Shown here piece after piece: positions 49,058 to 58,576 of a stretch of 64,000 bases of DNA (the first letter of the stretch is position 1; each line of letters starts with the position of its first letter). Under the pieces are notes generated by a model. It did no database searches, was not told the origin of the DNA, and worked only from the letters and a program-made list of their open reading frames with translations. A program made the position numbers and the translations under genes. Source of the DNA: Saccharopolyspora hordei (lineage in GTDB: Bacteria; Actinomycetota; Actinomycetes; Mycobacteriales; Pseudonocardiaceae); the NCBI RefSeq assembly GCF_013410345.1, contig NZ_JACCFJ010000001.1, positions 744,001 to 808,000 of the forward strand, given 5' to 3'.

Positions 49058-49107
49058 GCGACCAGCACGCGACCCCTGCGATCCCCGGAGAGGCGGAACA
49101 GCGATGA
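49054..49107 (+). CDS. 17-codon ORF linking permease and ATPase genes
   Basis: ATG at 49054 overlaps the permease stop (ATGA) and its own TGA overlaps the ATPase ATG at 49104 (ATGA). The peptide would be [17 protein letters not shown]. The double overlap suggests it transfers ribosomes from permease to ATPase by termination-reinitiation rather than having a function of its own. Confidence 0.45.
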   Translation: MSDQHATPAIPGEAEQR

Positions 49108-49862
49108 TCGAGATCTCCGGCCTGGTCAAGTCGTTCGGCTCGCTGGAGGTGCTGCGCGGCATCGACCTGGAGGTCGAGCGCGGCGAGGTGGTGTGCGTGA
49201 TCGGGCCGTCCGGGTCCGGCAAGTCCACCCTGCTGCGCTGCGTGAACCTGCTGGAGGAGCCGACCGCGGGCACGGTCGTGGTGGACGGCGTCGAGCTCAC
49301 CGACCCGGACACCGACCTGGACGCCGCGCGCCGGCACATCGGCATGGTGTTCCAGCAGTTCAACCTGTTCGCGCACCTGCACGTGCTGGACAACCTGACG
49401 GTGGCGCAGCGCAAGGTGCTGGGGCGCGACAAGGCGACCGCCGAGGAGGTCGCCCGGGAGAACCTGGCGCGGGTCGGGCTGGCGGAGAAGGCCGACGCGA
49501 TGCCCGCGCAGCTCTCCGGTGGTCAGCAGCAGCGGGTCGCGATCGCGCGGGCGCTGTCGATGAACCCGAAGGTGATGCTGTTCGACGAGCCGACCTCGGC
49601 GCTGGACCCGGAGCTGGTCGGCGACGTGCTCGGCGTGATGCGGGAACTCGCCGACGAGGGCATGACGATGCTCGTGGTGACCCACGAGATGCAGTTCGCG
49701 CGCGAGGTCGCCGACCGGGTGCTGTTCATGGACGGTGGTGTCGTCGTCGAGCAGGGTCCGCCCGCCGACGTCATCGGCAACCCGAAGGAGGAGCGCACCC
49801 GCACCTTCCTCGCCCGCGTCCTCGACCCCACCCACACCCACCCCGAAGCCCCCGTGGACTGA
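49104..49862 (+). CDS. Amino-acid ABC importer ATP-binding protein
   Basis: The 252-residue ATPase has Walker [10 protein letters not shown] (about 33-41), Q-loop VFQQFNLF, signature [16 protein letters not shown], Walker [13 protein letters not shown] and the switch His in VVTHEM, all intact. It resembles GlnQ/HisP. The ATG at 49104 fits the family start and has GGAGAGG upstream; it overlaps the linking ORF. It completes the binding protein-permease-ATPase operon. Confidence 0.94.
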   Translation: MIEISGLVKSFGSLEVLRGIDLEVERGEVVCVIGPSGSGKSTLLRCVNLLEEPTAGTVVVDGVELTDPDTDLDAARRHIGMVFQQFNLFAHLHVLDNLTVAQRKVLGRDKATAEEVARENLARVGLAEKADAMPAQLSGGQQQRVAIARALSMNPKVMLFDEPTSALDPELVGDVLGVMRELADEGMTMLVVTHEMQFAREVADRVLFMDGGVVVEQGPPADVIGNPKEERTRTFLARVLDPTHTHPEAPVD

Positions 49863-49892
49863 GGCCCCTCGGGAGCCCCCGGAGGTGTCGAG

Positions 49893-49939
49893 GTGCAGGG
49901 CACCGTTCGCCACCCCAGTGGGTGAACGGTGCCCTGCAC
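49893..49939. terminator. Terminator after the importer operon
   Basis: 16-bp exact arms (GTGCAGGGCACCGTTC, 49893-49908; 49924-49939) with an inner ACCC/GGGT pair. Its left arm shares GGGCACCGTTCGCC with the hairpin at 2530-2576, 47 kb away. Confidence 0.8.
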
Positions 49940-50147
49940 CCCTCCTCGCCACGGGCGCGTGACACTCGCGGCTCGCCGCCGCTCCCCCTCCGTGGTGTGG
50001 TCCGGGTGGGTGATGGCCCGTGGGCCGGCGGTGGTTTCACGTGGAACGCCTGATTCGGCCGATCGGTTGCATCGTTGCTCCGTTCCGCAACCCATGACCA
50101 CGATCGCACGTCGGAGTGGTCGAGGTAGCTGATCGACTACCTTTCGT

Positions 50148-52460
50148 GTGGAGCAACGAATCGGACACGTTCGGGGGATCTTGGTGGCGGTCGTCAAGCC
50201 GTGGGAGAGCAACGGTCCGCTGACCGCTGCGGAGCAGCGGTTGGACGACCTGCTGCGGCAGAGCAGGAGTGACCGCGTCGATCCGGACACCGGCGCACCG
50301 CTGGACGTGCACGCCGTCAACCACGACCCGGAGCGGGTGATCCGCGGCGAGTTCCTCAGCCGTCGCCTGGTGGAGTCGCTGGAGGAGACGGCCGGCTGGC
50401 GGCCGTTCGCGCGCCGCAGCGGTCGGCAACCCGTCATCGCCGTCGAGAACGCGGTCATCACCGGCCGCCTCGACCTGCGGGCCACCGAACTGCCGTACCT
50501 GCTGGAGTTCGTCCGCTGCCGGTTCGAGCTCGCCCCCGACCTGCGCCAGGCCAGCATCGCCGGGCTGGTGCTCTGGCACTGCCGCCTGCCCGGCCTGAAC
50601 GCGCGGAACCTCAGCACCAGCAACGACACGGTGCTGCGGCACTGCACCAGCACCGGCGGCATCGACCTCGCGGACGCGCAGCTGGGCGGCTCCCTGCTGT
50701 TCGACGACAGCGAACTGCGCAACCCCGGTGGCCGGGCCGTCTACGGCGACCGGCTGACGGTCGACGGCGCCCTGATCGGGCTGCGGCTGCAGGCCGCCGG
50801 CGAGATCCGCATCCCGGGCGCGAAGGTGGGCGGCAACCTCACCTTCTCCGGCGGCGCGCTGCGCAACCGCGGCCGCTACGCGCTCAACGCCAACGGCATC
50901 CAGGTCGGCGGCAGCCTGCGCTGCGACGTCGACCGCACCAGCAGGCAGCCCTTCAGCGTGGCCGGGGTGCTGTTCATGCCCAGCGCCCACATCTCCGGTG
51001 ACGTCCGGCTGCGCGACGCGGTGCTGGAACCCGGCACCATGCCGCCGCGGCGCGGCGAGTCCAAGCACGACGACCCGATCTGCACCCTCATCCTCGACCG
51101 CGGTGACGTCCGCGGTGACGTGCAGATCGACCAGGGCTTCCGCAGCGGCGGCACGATCCGCATGGTCAGCGCGCGCATCGGCGGCGACCTGCGGATGGGC
51201 GGCGCGTGCGTCGACCTGAGCTGGTCGCGGTCGGCGCGGGCGGCCGTGGAGCAGCCGATGCGCGCGCTGCACATGGACGGCACCGAGGTGCTCGGCAACG
51301 TCGACGCCTCCGGGGTCCAGCTGCACGGCCAGGTGCGCATGGTGGACGTCAAGGTCGCCGGGAGCTTCCAGCTCAACAAGGCGCGGCTGACCGGTCCGCG
51401 CACCGACGTGCTGCAGGCCAGCCGGATCAGCGTGGGCAGCAACCTGGACTGCCGGGACTCCGACGTTTCCGGCTCGCTGCAGCTGCAGGGCGCCCGCATC
51501 GGCGCGAACGTGGACCTGCGCGCGGCACAGCTGACCAAACCCGCCTGGCACCGGCACAAGATGACCTACAAGCCGTCGGTGGACCTGCGCGCCGCCACCG
51601 TCGCGCGCGACCTGGTGTGCGCGGCGGGGGGCCGGCCGTTCGTCGCCGAGGGCGAGGTGCAGCTGCGGCGCGCCGAGATCGGCCGGCAGGCCAACTTCTC
51701 CGGCAGCCGGCTCGGTGACGGCTCCAACCGCAACGCGATCAACGCGTTCGGCCTGGTGGTGCAGGAGTTCACGCTGCTGCCGCAGGTCCCGCCGCAGGGC
51801 CGGATCATGCTGCGCCAGGCGCAGTGCGAGCTGCTGGCGGACAACGCGGAGCTGTGGGCGGCCTCCGGTGGCGTGGACGTCGAGGACTTCAGCTACGACA
51901 ACTTCACCGAGTCCATCGAACCCACCGACCGCGAGGCGGTGCTGGAGCGGCTCAGCTGGCTGCGCGCGAACTCCGGCGGTCGCTACCAGCCGGGTCCCTA
52001 CGACCAGCTGGCGAAGGTGTTCCGCGGCAACGGGACCGAGGAGCACGCGGTCACCGTGATGATCGAGAAGCAGCGGCGCCGCTACCAGGCGATCGCCGCG
52101 GCCACCCGGCCGGTGTTCCGGTGGCCGGTGCGGCTGTGGAGCATGCTGCAGCTGGTGACGGTCAGCTACGGGTTCCGGCCGCTGCGGGCCATGATCTGGC
52201 TGGTGCTGCTCACCGCGGCGGGCACCACCTGGTTCAGCTTCCACGAGCTGGTGCCGATCAACGAGGAGGACCACCCGGTGTGGAACCCGTTCCTCTACAC
52301 GGTCGACCAGCTGGTGCCGATCATCAACCTCGGCCACGACGTGATGTGGCGGGCCGAGGGGAGCTCGGAGTGGATCACGGTCGTGCTCATCGCGGCGGGC
52401 TGGGTCCTGGCCACCACGGTCGCCGCCGGCATCACCCGGGCGCTGCGCCGCGACCCGTGA
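50148..52460 (+). CDS. Large repeat-containing membrane protein (beta-helix-like, 'membrane-associated oxidoreductase' of actinomycetes)
   Basis: The 770-residue protein has a short N-terminal region, then about 500 residues of imperfect repeats of roughly 20-22 residues with the pattern G-(I/L)-D/R-L-x-x-A-x-I-G-G (for example GGIDLADAQLGGSLLFDDSE and IPGAKVGGNLTFSGGAL, GSLQLQGARIGANVDLRAAQ), a likely parallel beta-helix, and two membrane spans at about 683-703 and 742-765. Similar streptomycete proteins are annotated as membrane-associated oxidoreductases, but I see no cofactor motif supporting that. It may face the cytosol. The GTG at 50148 has TACCTT a few nt upstream; a start at 50181 is possible. 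Confidence 0.75.
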   Translation: MEQRIGHVRGILVAVVKPWESNGPLTAAEQRLDDLLRQSRSDRVDPDTGAPLDVHAVNHDPERVIRGEFLSRRLVESLEETAGWRPFARRSGRQPVIAVENAVITGRLDLRATELPYLLEFVRCRFELAPDLRQASIAGLVLWHCRLPGLNARNLSTSNDTVLRHCTSTGGIDLADAQLGGSLLFDDSELRNPGGRAVYGDRLTVDGALIGLRLQAAGEIRIPGAKVGGNLTFSGGALRNRGRYALNANGIQVGGSLRCDVDRTSRQPFSVAGVLFMPSAHISGDVRLRDAVLEPGTMPPRRGESKHDDPICTLILDRGDVRGDVQIDQGFRSGGTIRMVSARIGGDLRMGGACVDLSWSRSARAAVEQPMRALHMDGTEVLGNVDASGVQLHGQVRMVDVKVAGSFQLNKARLTGPRTDVLQASRISVGSNLDCRDSDVSGSLQLQGARIGANVDLRAAQLTKPAWHRHKMTYKPSVDLRAATVARDLVCAAGGRPFVAEGEVQLRRAEIGRQANFSGSRLGDGSNRNAINAFGLVVQEFTLLPQVPPQGRIMLRQAQCELLADNAELWAASGGVDVEDFSYDNFTESIEPTDREAVLERLSWLRANSGGRYQPGPYDQLAKVFRGNGTEEHAVTVMIEKQRRRYQAIAAATRPVFRWPVRLWSMLQLVTVSYGFRPLRAMIWLVLLTAAGTTWFSFHELVPINEEDHPVWNPFLYTVDQLVPIINLGHDVMWRAEGSSEWITVVLIAAGWVLATTVAAGITRALRRDP

Positions 52461-52552
52461 CGCCACCGTGGTCGGGTGAATTCCCCGGCCACGGACGGTC
52501 TTCCGTGCTAGATCAGGTCCATTCCTGATCCCGCCCCGGCACGGAGGTCCGC

Positions 52553-53407
52553 GTGGCCCGCTCCCGACGTCTCCCCCAGCTCGGCTCCGCCCTGGCCGCT
52601 GCGGCGGCCCTGCTCGCCCCGGCCGCGCACGCGGCCGACGACCTGCAGTACGTCGCGCTGGGCGACTCCGCCGCGGCCGGCCCGCTGATCCCGGACCAGG
52701 ACCCGAACGTGCTCTGCTTCCGCTCGGAGGTGGACTACCCGCAGGTGGTCGCCTCGCTGCTCGGCGCGCAGCTGACCGACGTGACCTGCTCCGGGGCGAA
52801 GATCGACGACTTCTCCGGGAGCCAGTACGGGATCCTGCCGCCGCAGTACGACGCGCTGAGCAACCGCACCGACCTGGTCACGGTCACCGTCGGCGGCAAC
52901 GACGTGCAGCTGGTGCAGGCCGCGGTCTCCTGCCTGAACCTGCTGCCGGAACCGGTCGGCCGCTCCTGCGCGGACCGCTTCACCGCCGGTGGCCGCGACG
53001 AGCTGGGGGACCGGATCGCCGCGCTGACCGGGAAGGTGGACGGGATGCTGGAGCGCATCCAGCAGCGGGCGCCGAACGCCGAGGTGGTGGTCGTCGGCTA
53101 CGGCACCTACCTGCGGCCCGGGGGCTGTTACCCGCACCAGCCGGTGTGGGCGCGGGACGCCGACTACATCCAGTCCAGTGTGGACAAACTGAGCGCGCTG
53201 CTGCGGGACCGCGCGCAGGCGCACGGCGCGCGCTTCGTGGACCTGGGGCCGGTCAGCCGCGGGCACGACATCTGCGCGGCGCCGGCGGACCGGTACTACG
53301 AGGGCGTCGTCCCGGCGTCGGCCGCCGCACCGCTGCACCCGAACGCCCAGGGCATGCGGGCGTTCGGGCACGCCGTGGCCGAGGCCGTGGCCTCCCGCGC
53401 GTCCTGA
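52553..53407 (+). CDS. Secreted SGNH/GDSL hydrolase (lipase/esterase)
   Basis: The 284-residue precursor has a signal peptide (SALAAAAALLAPAAHA, cleavage near residue 27). The SGNH blocks are present: block I YVALGDSAAAG (Ser about 39), block II with GA in TCSGAKIDDF, block III VTVGGNDVQLV and block V PLHPNAQG (His). Four to six cysteines match the disulfide pattern of Streptomyces-type SGNH lipases. GGAGG precedes the GTG. It converges with the SARP gene, whose stop is 7 bp away. Confidence 0.92.
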   Translation: MARSRRLPQLGSALAAAAALLAPAAHAADDLQYVALGDSAAAGPLIPDQDPNVLCFRSEVDYPQVVASLLGAQLTDVTCSGAKIDDFSGSQYGILPPQYDALSNRTDLVTVTVGGNDVQLVQAAVSCLNLLPEPVGRSCADRFTAGGRDELGDRIAALTGKVDGMLERIQQRAPNAEVVVVGYGTYLRPGGCYPHQPVWARDADYIQSSVDKLSALLRDRAQAHGARFVDLGPVSRGHDICAAPADRYYEGVVPASAAAPLHPNAQGMRAFGHAVAEAVASRAS

Positions 53408-53413
53408 CCCCGC

Positions 53414-55537
53414 TCAGGACGCCAGGTCCTCGGCGAGGATGGCGGAGAACGCCGCCTGCGCCCGCGCGTCGCCCAGCTCGCGCGCGAGGCCCAGGCCCAG
53501 CCGGGACAGCTCGGTGCGGGCGTCGCGGTCGCCGAGGCGGTGGTGGAAGCGCCCCAGCGACAGCGCCAGGTGGCAGGCCCGCGCGTGCTCCTGGCGCGCG
53601 ACCGCCCGCTCCAGCACCCGGTGCAGGGTCGTCTCCTCGGTGCGGAACCAGGTCAGCGCCGACTGCGCGGTCCGCACCGCGGGCGCCTCGGTCGGCGGCG
53701 CCAGCCAGCGCGCGCAGTCCCCGAGGAACCGCAGACTGCGGTCGGTGACGTGCAGGTAGTGGTCGAGGAGCCGGGAGAAGGCGCGGTCCCGCTCCGCCGT
53801 CGTCTCGGTCGCGGCGACCTCGGTGGCGTAGAGCCGGACCAGGTCGGACCACCGGTAGCGGCCGTGCTCGGTCTCCTGCAGCAGGTGGATCGCCGCCAGC
53901 TGCTCCAGCCGCGCGCAGGTCTCCACCAGCGGGGTGTCCGCGAGCGCGGCGGCGGCGGAGCGCTCGACGCTGTCCCCCGGGTGCTCGCCCAGCAGCCGGA
54001 ACAGCCGGGCCGTGCCCGGGTCGAGGCGGTGGTAGCTGGCGGCCAGGGCGGCGCGCACGCCTTCCCCGGAGTCCGGCAGCGACAGCGCGGTCAGCCGGTA
54101 GCGCTCGTCCGCGGCGGCGGTGACCAGCGAGCGGACCGTGCGGTGCGCGGGGCGGGACCCGGCGATCCGCAGCGCGAGCGGGAGCCGCTCGCACAGCTCC
54201 GCCAGCTCTTCGGCGGCCTCCGGATCGGCGTCGACCCGCTCGGTGCCGAGCGCGAACCGGAGCACCTCGACCGCCGCGCCGCGGCTCAGCGGCGGCACCG
54301 GGACCCGGACCGCTCCCGCGGTGGCGGCCAGCTCGTCCAGCCTGCTGCGGCTGGTCACCAGCACCGCCGAGCCGGGGCCGGGCAGCAGCGGCCGGACCTG
54401 CGTGGCCGAGCGCGCGTTGTCGAGGACCACCAGCACCCGGCGGCCGGACAGCACCGAGCGGTACAGGGCGCCGCGCTCGTCGGGGTCGTCGGGGATGCGC
54501 GCGTCGGGGACGCCGAGCCCGCGGAGGAACGCGCTGAGCACCGTGCCGGGCTCCACCGGATCGACCTCGCCGAAGCCGCGGAGGTCGGCGAACAGGGCAC
54601 CGTCGGGGAACTGCGCGGCCGCGCGGTGCGCCCAGCGCAGCGCGAGCGCCGTCTTGCCGGCACCCGCCGGGCCGGTGAGCACCCGGATCGCGCCGTCGCC
54701 GGCCCGGTCCAGCTCCGCCAGCTCGGCACCGCGCCCGACGAACCCGGCGTTCTCCGCGGGCAGCTGCGCCGGGACGGCGGCCGGCGGGGAGTCCTCAGTG
54801 GACTCGAGCACGCGCTGGAAGGCGGCCTGCAGGGCGGGGCCGGGGGCGACGCCGAGCTCGTCGGCGAGACGGGACCGGGTCGCGTGGTAGACGTCCAGCG
54901 CCTCGGCCTGCCGCCCGGCCTGGTGCAGGCTCAGCACCAGCAGTTCCACCAGCGGTTCGCGCAGCGGCCGCATCGCCACGGCCTCGCGCAGCGGCTCGAT
55001 CGCCTCGGTCGCGCGCCCGATGCGGTGCAACCGCCAGGCCAGCTCGTGCACCGCGCTGATCATCGACTCGTCCAGCCGGCCCACGACCTCGCGCCGCAAC
55101 CGGTCGGACGCGACGTCGGCCAGCGGTGGGCCGCGGTGCAGCGCCAGCGCGGCGTCCAGCAGCTCGACCGCGTCGGCGTCGGGGGCGTTGCGGGCCGCGG
55201 CGACCAGGTCCTCGAAGCGGGTCATGTCGACCGCGGCGCGCGGCGCGACCAGCTGGTAGCCGGGGGCGCGGGTGACCAGGTCCACGCCGTCGCCGAGTTC
55301 CTTGCGCAGCTTCGCGATGTGGCCCTGCAGCGCGGCCCGGGCGGTCGGCGGTGGGGCGCCGTCCCAGGCGATGTCGATCAGCCGGTCCGCGGAGACGACG
55401 CGGTTCACCTCGATGGCCAGCGCGGCGAGGACGCTGCGCCGCTTGGCGGCGCCGATCGCGGTCGCGCTGCCGTCGGCCCGCAGCAGTTCCACGGGCCCCA
55501 GCAGGCGAATCCGCAGCTGTGGTGTTGTTCCTGACAT
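53414..55537 (-). CDS. SARP family regulator with NB-ARC ATPase domain (AfsR-like)
   Basis: The 707-residue protein has the OmpR-type DNA-binding domain (about 5-95; LRIRLLGPVELLRADGS, then RRSVLAALAIEVNRVVS, LQGHIAKLRKELGD), the bacterial transcriptional activation domain (about 100-245) and an NB-ARC ATPase with Walker A TGPAGAGKTALAL near 287, Walker B VLVVLDNA and RNBS-like LLVTSRSRLDEL-type sequence, followed by helical repeats. It is shorter than AfsR because a TPR block is mostly absent. It is divergent from the T7SS effector locus with only 118 bp between starts, so control of that locus is a reasonable inference. Confidence 0.9.
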   Translation of the reverse strand: MSGTTPQLRIRLLGPVELLRADGSATAIGAAKRRSVLAALAIEVNRVVSADRLIDIAWDGAPPPTARAALQGHIAKLRKELGDGVDLVTRAPGYQLVAPRAAVDMTRFEDLVAAARNAPDADAVELLDAALALHRGPPLADVASDRLRREVVGRLDESMISAVHELAWRLHRIGRATEAIEPLREAVAMRPLREPLVELLVLSLHQAGRQAEALDVYHATRSRLADELGVAPGPALQAAFQRVLESTEDSPPAAVPAQLPAENAGFVGRGAELAELDRAGDGAIRVLTGPAGAGKTALALRWAHRAAAQFPDGALFADLRGFGEVDPVEPGTVLSAFLRGLGVPDARIPDDPDERGALYRSVLSGRRVLVVLDNARSATQVRPLLPGPGSAVLVTSRSRLDELAATAGAVRVPVPPLSRGAAVEVLRFALGTERVDADPEAAEELAELCERLPLALRIAGSRPAHRTVRSLVTAAADERYRLTALSLPDSGEGVRAALAASYHRLDPGTARLFRLLGEHPGDSVERSAAAALADTPLVETCARLEQLAAIHLLQETEHGRYRWSDLVRLYATEVAATETTAERDRAFSRLLDHYLHVTDRSLRFLGDCARWLAPPTEAPAVRTAQSALTWFRTEETTLHRVLERAVARQEHARACHLALSLGRFHHRLGDRDARTELSRLGLGLARELGDARAQAAFSAILAEDLAS

Positions 55538-55655
55538 CCGCTCTCGAGTGGTCCGACGGACGAGCGCGCCTGCTGGCCGACGAGTTGGTGCGACGTTGGT
55601 CCGGCGTTGGCGACACCCGTGATCATAGTGCGGTGATCGTGTACCCGGGGGATTC

Positions 55656-56081
55656 ATGAGCGAAGTCGAGGAACTCCAGGCGACTCGCACGCTCGCCCGC
55701 TCCGCCGCGAGCGTCCGAGAGCTGCGCCGAGCGGTGGAATCGGACGACCTGCGCTTGGACCCGGCCGCGGGTGAGCAGATCCGCGCGGCGCTGGAAGACC
55801 AGATGTCCGCTGTGGACGCTTGGCTGGCCCGGGCCCGTGGTCTCACCACGGCCGCCCCGCTGGGGATGAACCCGGTCGGCCAGGCCATGGCGGCGAAGTT
55901 CGCCGGCCGCGCGGAGGGGGACGAGAACTCCTTCACCGAGGTGCTGACGAAGTACCGCGCGGTCCTGGAGGAAGCGCGCGACGCCATCAACGCCGCCATG
56001 CGCACCTACGAGCAGGCCGACGAGCGGGCCGCGGACGACTTCCGCAAGATCACCGACCAGGCGTTCCCGCACCGCACCTGA
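55656..56081 (+). CDS. T7SS substrate-like helical protein with YxxxD motif
   Basis: The 141-residue protein is all-helical, with ALEDQMSAVDAWLARARGLT and NSFTEVLTKYRAVLEEARDA, ending MRTYEQADERAADDFRKI, which contains the export motif YxxxD (YEQAD). It begins the effector locus next to the SARP regulator and probably pairs with the PPE-like protein encoded 46 bp downstream. GGGGGA precedes the ATG. Confidence 0.8.
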   Translation: MSEVEELQATRTLARSAASVRELRRAVESDDLRLDPAAGEQIRAALEDQMSAVDAWLARARGLTTAAPLGMNPVGQAMAAKFAGRAEGDENSFTEVLTKYRAVLEEARDAINAAMRTYEQADERAADDFRKITDQAFPHRT

Positions 56082-56127
56082 CCGGGCGCCGCCGGGGTGA
56101 GCCCGCCGCATTCGACGAAGAGCGGAG

Positions 56128-57804
56128 ATGACTCAGCCGATGAGCAGTTCGGAGAAGCCGGACATCGTGCTGACCGAGACGCACAACTGGGCCGCGTTCA
56201 GCCACGAGGAGCTCTACGCGGCGGTGCACAACGCCAACGATCCCGGCCGCGTGGGGCAGCTGTCCGACGAGTGGAACGCGCTGAGCCGGGAGATCGGCGA
56301 CGCGGCGCAGCGCATGGCCGAGAAGGTGCGGGGCACCGAGACCGGCTGGCAGGGCCAGGCCGCGGACGCGGCGCGCGCCGCGATCCAGGAGCTCACCGAC
56401 TGGAACCGCGACGCCGGTGACACCGCGGGGTCGCTGGCGTCGCGGATCGCCGAGCAGGGCCGGATCATGGAGACCGCCAAGGCGGAGATGCCCGAACCCG
56501 TCAAGGGCTCCGAAGGCCTGCAGGCGATGCTGCTGGCCAGCTACGCGAACAACGACCTGGAAAGCTTCAACATCGCTACCAAGGCCCTGCAGCTGCACCA
56601 GCTCAACGCCACCGTCGCGCACATGCAAGCGGTGGGGGTCATGGCCAAGATGGAGGAGCAGTCCCGCTCCGTCGACGCGGACACGCCTCGCTTCACCCCG
56701 CCGCCGAACCCGGTGGAGGAGCAGCGGGCCATGGCCCGGATGGCTCCGATGGCGCCGCTGCGCTCGGTCGAGCAGGGCGCTCCGATGTCGGCGTCCGGAG
56801 CGCCGGGGTCCGGTGGTGCGCCGGCCGGCCCGGCGGACTCGCAACTCGCCGCTGCCGCCGCCCCGGACGTGCCGGCCCCGGACGCTCCGGCCCCGGACGC
56901 TCCGGTGCTCGGCGGTCCGGGCGCACCCGGTGGTCCGGGCGGGATCGACGGGCCGACGAAGGCCATGCCGATCCCGCAGCTGGGCGACGCCCCGGGCGGT
57001 CCCGGTGGCGGGGTCGACGGGCCGACCAAGGCGATCCCGAAGCCGCAGTTCAGCGGTCCGGGGACGCCGAACGTCCCGCAGCTCGGCGACGGTCCGGGCA
57101 GCACCACCCCGCAGAGCTTCACCCCGTCGAGCACGACCCCGCAGAGCTTCACCCCGCCGAACCTCCCGGGCCCGGGCCAGGTCGGCGGCGACCACCTGCA
57201 CCAGCCGCGGAACTTCCAGGGGCCGGACGGCCCGACCTCCGTCGGGCCGGGCGTCCGCGGGCCGGGCAACGGCCGCGACCGGAACCAGCCGGGCCAGGAC
57301 CGCCCCGGGTGGCGGGGCCAGGTCCCGCCGGTCCCGGGTGGCGGCCCCATCACCGGTGGTCCCGTCGGCGGCGGGAGCCCGAGCCTCAGCGGGCCGGGCG
57401 GCGGTGGTCCGGGTGGCGGTGGTTTCCGCGGGGGCCCGGGCTCGGTGCCGGGCCTGGGCGCCGGTGGCGGTGTCGGCGGGGGCGCGCTCGGCGGTGCCGG
57501 CGGTGCCGGTGGTGGTTCCTCGAACCTGGCCCCCGGTGGGAGCACGGGTGCCGGTCGTCCGGGTGAGGCCGGGTTCGGCGGCCGGGGCGTGGCCGGTGCG
57601 CCCGGCCAGCCCGGTGCGGCGGGCGCGGCCGGGATGGGCGGCCCGATGGGTGCGGGCGCGCAGCGCGGCCGCGGTGAGGACGACAAGGAACGCAACGCCA
57701 AGTACGTCCAGGGCGGACCCGTCGTCGAGGTGCCCGGCGCCGACCTGCCGCCGCCGGTGATCGGTGAGGGCAGGAAGAAGAAGCGGCAGCAGGACCAGGG
57801 ATGA
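56128..57804 (+). CDS. PPE-like T7SS substrate with long Pro/Gly-rich region
   Basis: The 558-residue protein has a helical N-terminal domain of about 190 residues (NWAAFSHEELYAAVHNAND, then TETGWQGQAADAARAAIQ with a WxG turn), then about 330 residues of Gly/Pro-rich repeats (PGGPGG, TPQSFTPSSTTPQSFTPP) and a conserved tail NAKYVQGGPVVEV then PPPVIGEGRKKKRQ. The tail matches the element-encoded protein at 24841-26145. The stop overlaps the EspG start (ATGA). The tract could span the cell wall. It is the presumed client of the EspG. Confidence 0.78.
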   Translation: MTQPMSSSEKPDIVLTETHNWAAFSHEELYAAVHNANDPGRVGQLSDEWNALSREIGDAAQRMAEKVRGTETGWQGQAADAARAAIQELTDWNRDAGDTAGSLASRIAEQGRIMETAKAEMPEPVKGSEGLQAMLLASYANNDLESFNIATKALQLHQLNATVAHMQAVGVMAKMEEQSRSVDADTPRFTPPPNPVEEQRAMARMAPMAPLRSVEQGAPMSASGAPGSGGAPAGPADSQLAAAAAPDVPAPDAPAPDAPVLGGPGAPGGPGGIDGPTKAMPIPQLGDAPGGPGGGVDGPTKAIPKPQFSGPGTPNVPQLGDGPGSTTPQSFTPSSTTPQSFTPPNLPGPGQVGGDHLHQPRNFQGPDGPTSVGPGVRGPGNGRDRNQPGQDRPGWRGQVPPVPGGGPITGGPVGGGSPSLSGPGGGGPGGGGFRGGPGSVPGLGAGGGVGGGALGGAGGAGGGSSNLAPGGSTGAGRPGEAGFGGRGVAGAPGQPGAAGAAGMGGPMGAGAQRGRGEDDKERNAKYVQGGPVVEVPGADLPPPVIGEGRKKKRQQDQG

Positions 57805-58562
57805 TGACGACCACAGAGCCGACGTTCGCGCTCTCCGCCGCCGAGTTCGACCTCGTCACCGGAGCGCTGGGGCTGGGGCGACCGCAGTTCCCGCTCCAGG
57901 TGCCCAGCCAGGGCCGGACCATGGAGGAGCGCGCCGACCTCACCGCCGAGGCCTTCCGCGCGCTGGCCGACCGCGGCCTCGCCCAGGGCGACCAGCTCGA
58001 CGAGCAGCTGGCGGCCATGCTCCGGCTGCTCGTGGACCACGACACCGCGATCGACGTGGTCGGCTACGTCGGGCAGCCGCTGCAGGCGCTGGCGGCGGTC
58101 ACCCGCCGTTCCGGGGTGCTGGCCCAGCTGACCGGTGACCAGCTGCTGCTCACCGAGATCCGCCCCACCGCCCTGGCGCTGTCCGCGGTGAGCGTGCTGC
58201 CGCCCGCCGAGGCGGGCACGAAGCGGGCGCTGTCGCTGCGCGAGGAGCAGCTGAGCAAGGCGGTCGCCGAGGACGACGACGACCCGTTCGGCGGGGACTA
58301 CGACGACGAGACCGCTCTGGTCCGGGCGGGCCTGCCCCCGCAGGACGCCGCGGTGCTGGCCGAGCTCGTCGAGGCCCGGACCGGTGGCGGGCAGTTCGGT
58401 GTCACGCACCGCTCGGTGCGCGCGTCGACGCTGGTCACCTGGTTCGACACGAACGAGGGCCGGTACCTCATGGTCAGCGACAGGGGGTGGCTGAGCATCG
58501 CCCCGGCGGACGACCGACGCCTCGAGCACCGCTTGGCCGAAGTCCTGGCCGGGCTCGAGTGA
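57801..58562 (+). CDS. EspG family T7SS substrate chaperone
   Basis: The 253-residue protein shows LSAAEFDLVTGALGLGRPQF, VGYVGQPLQALAAVTRRSGV, ISRTALALSAVSVLPPA-like strands, and ends VTWFDTNEGRYLMVSDRGWL then RRLEHRLAEVLAGLE, matching EspG. It should bind the upstream PPE-like protein and target it to an ESX secretion ATPase. The start overlaps the PPE-like stop by 4 bp. Confidence 0.85.
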   Translation: MMTTTEPTFALSAAEFDLVTGALGLGRPQFPLQVPSQGRTMEERADLTAEAFRALADRGLAQGDQLDEQLAAMLRLLVDHDTAIDVVGYVGQPLQALAAVTRRSGVLAQLTGDQLLLTEIRPTALALSAVSVLPPAEAGTKRALSLREEQLSKAVAEDDDDPFGGDYDDETALVRAGLPPQDAAVLAELVEARTGGGQFGVTHRSVRASTLVTWFDTNEGRYLMVSDRGWLSIAPADDRRLEHRLAEVLAGLE

Positions 58563-58576
58563 GGGAGGGAACCACG

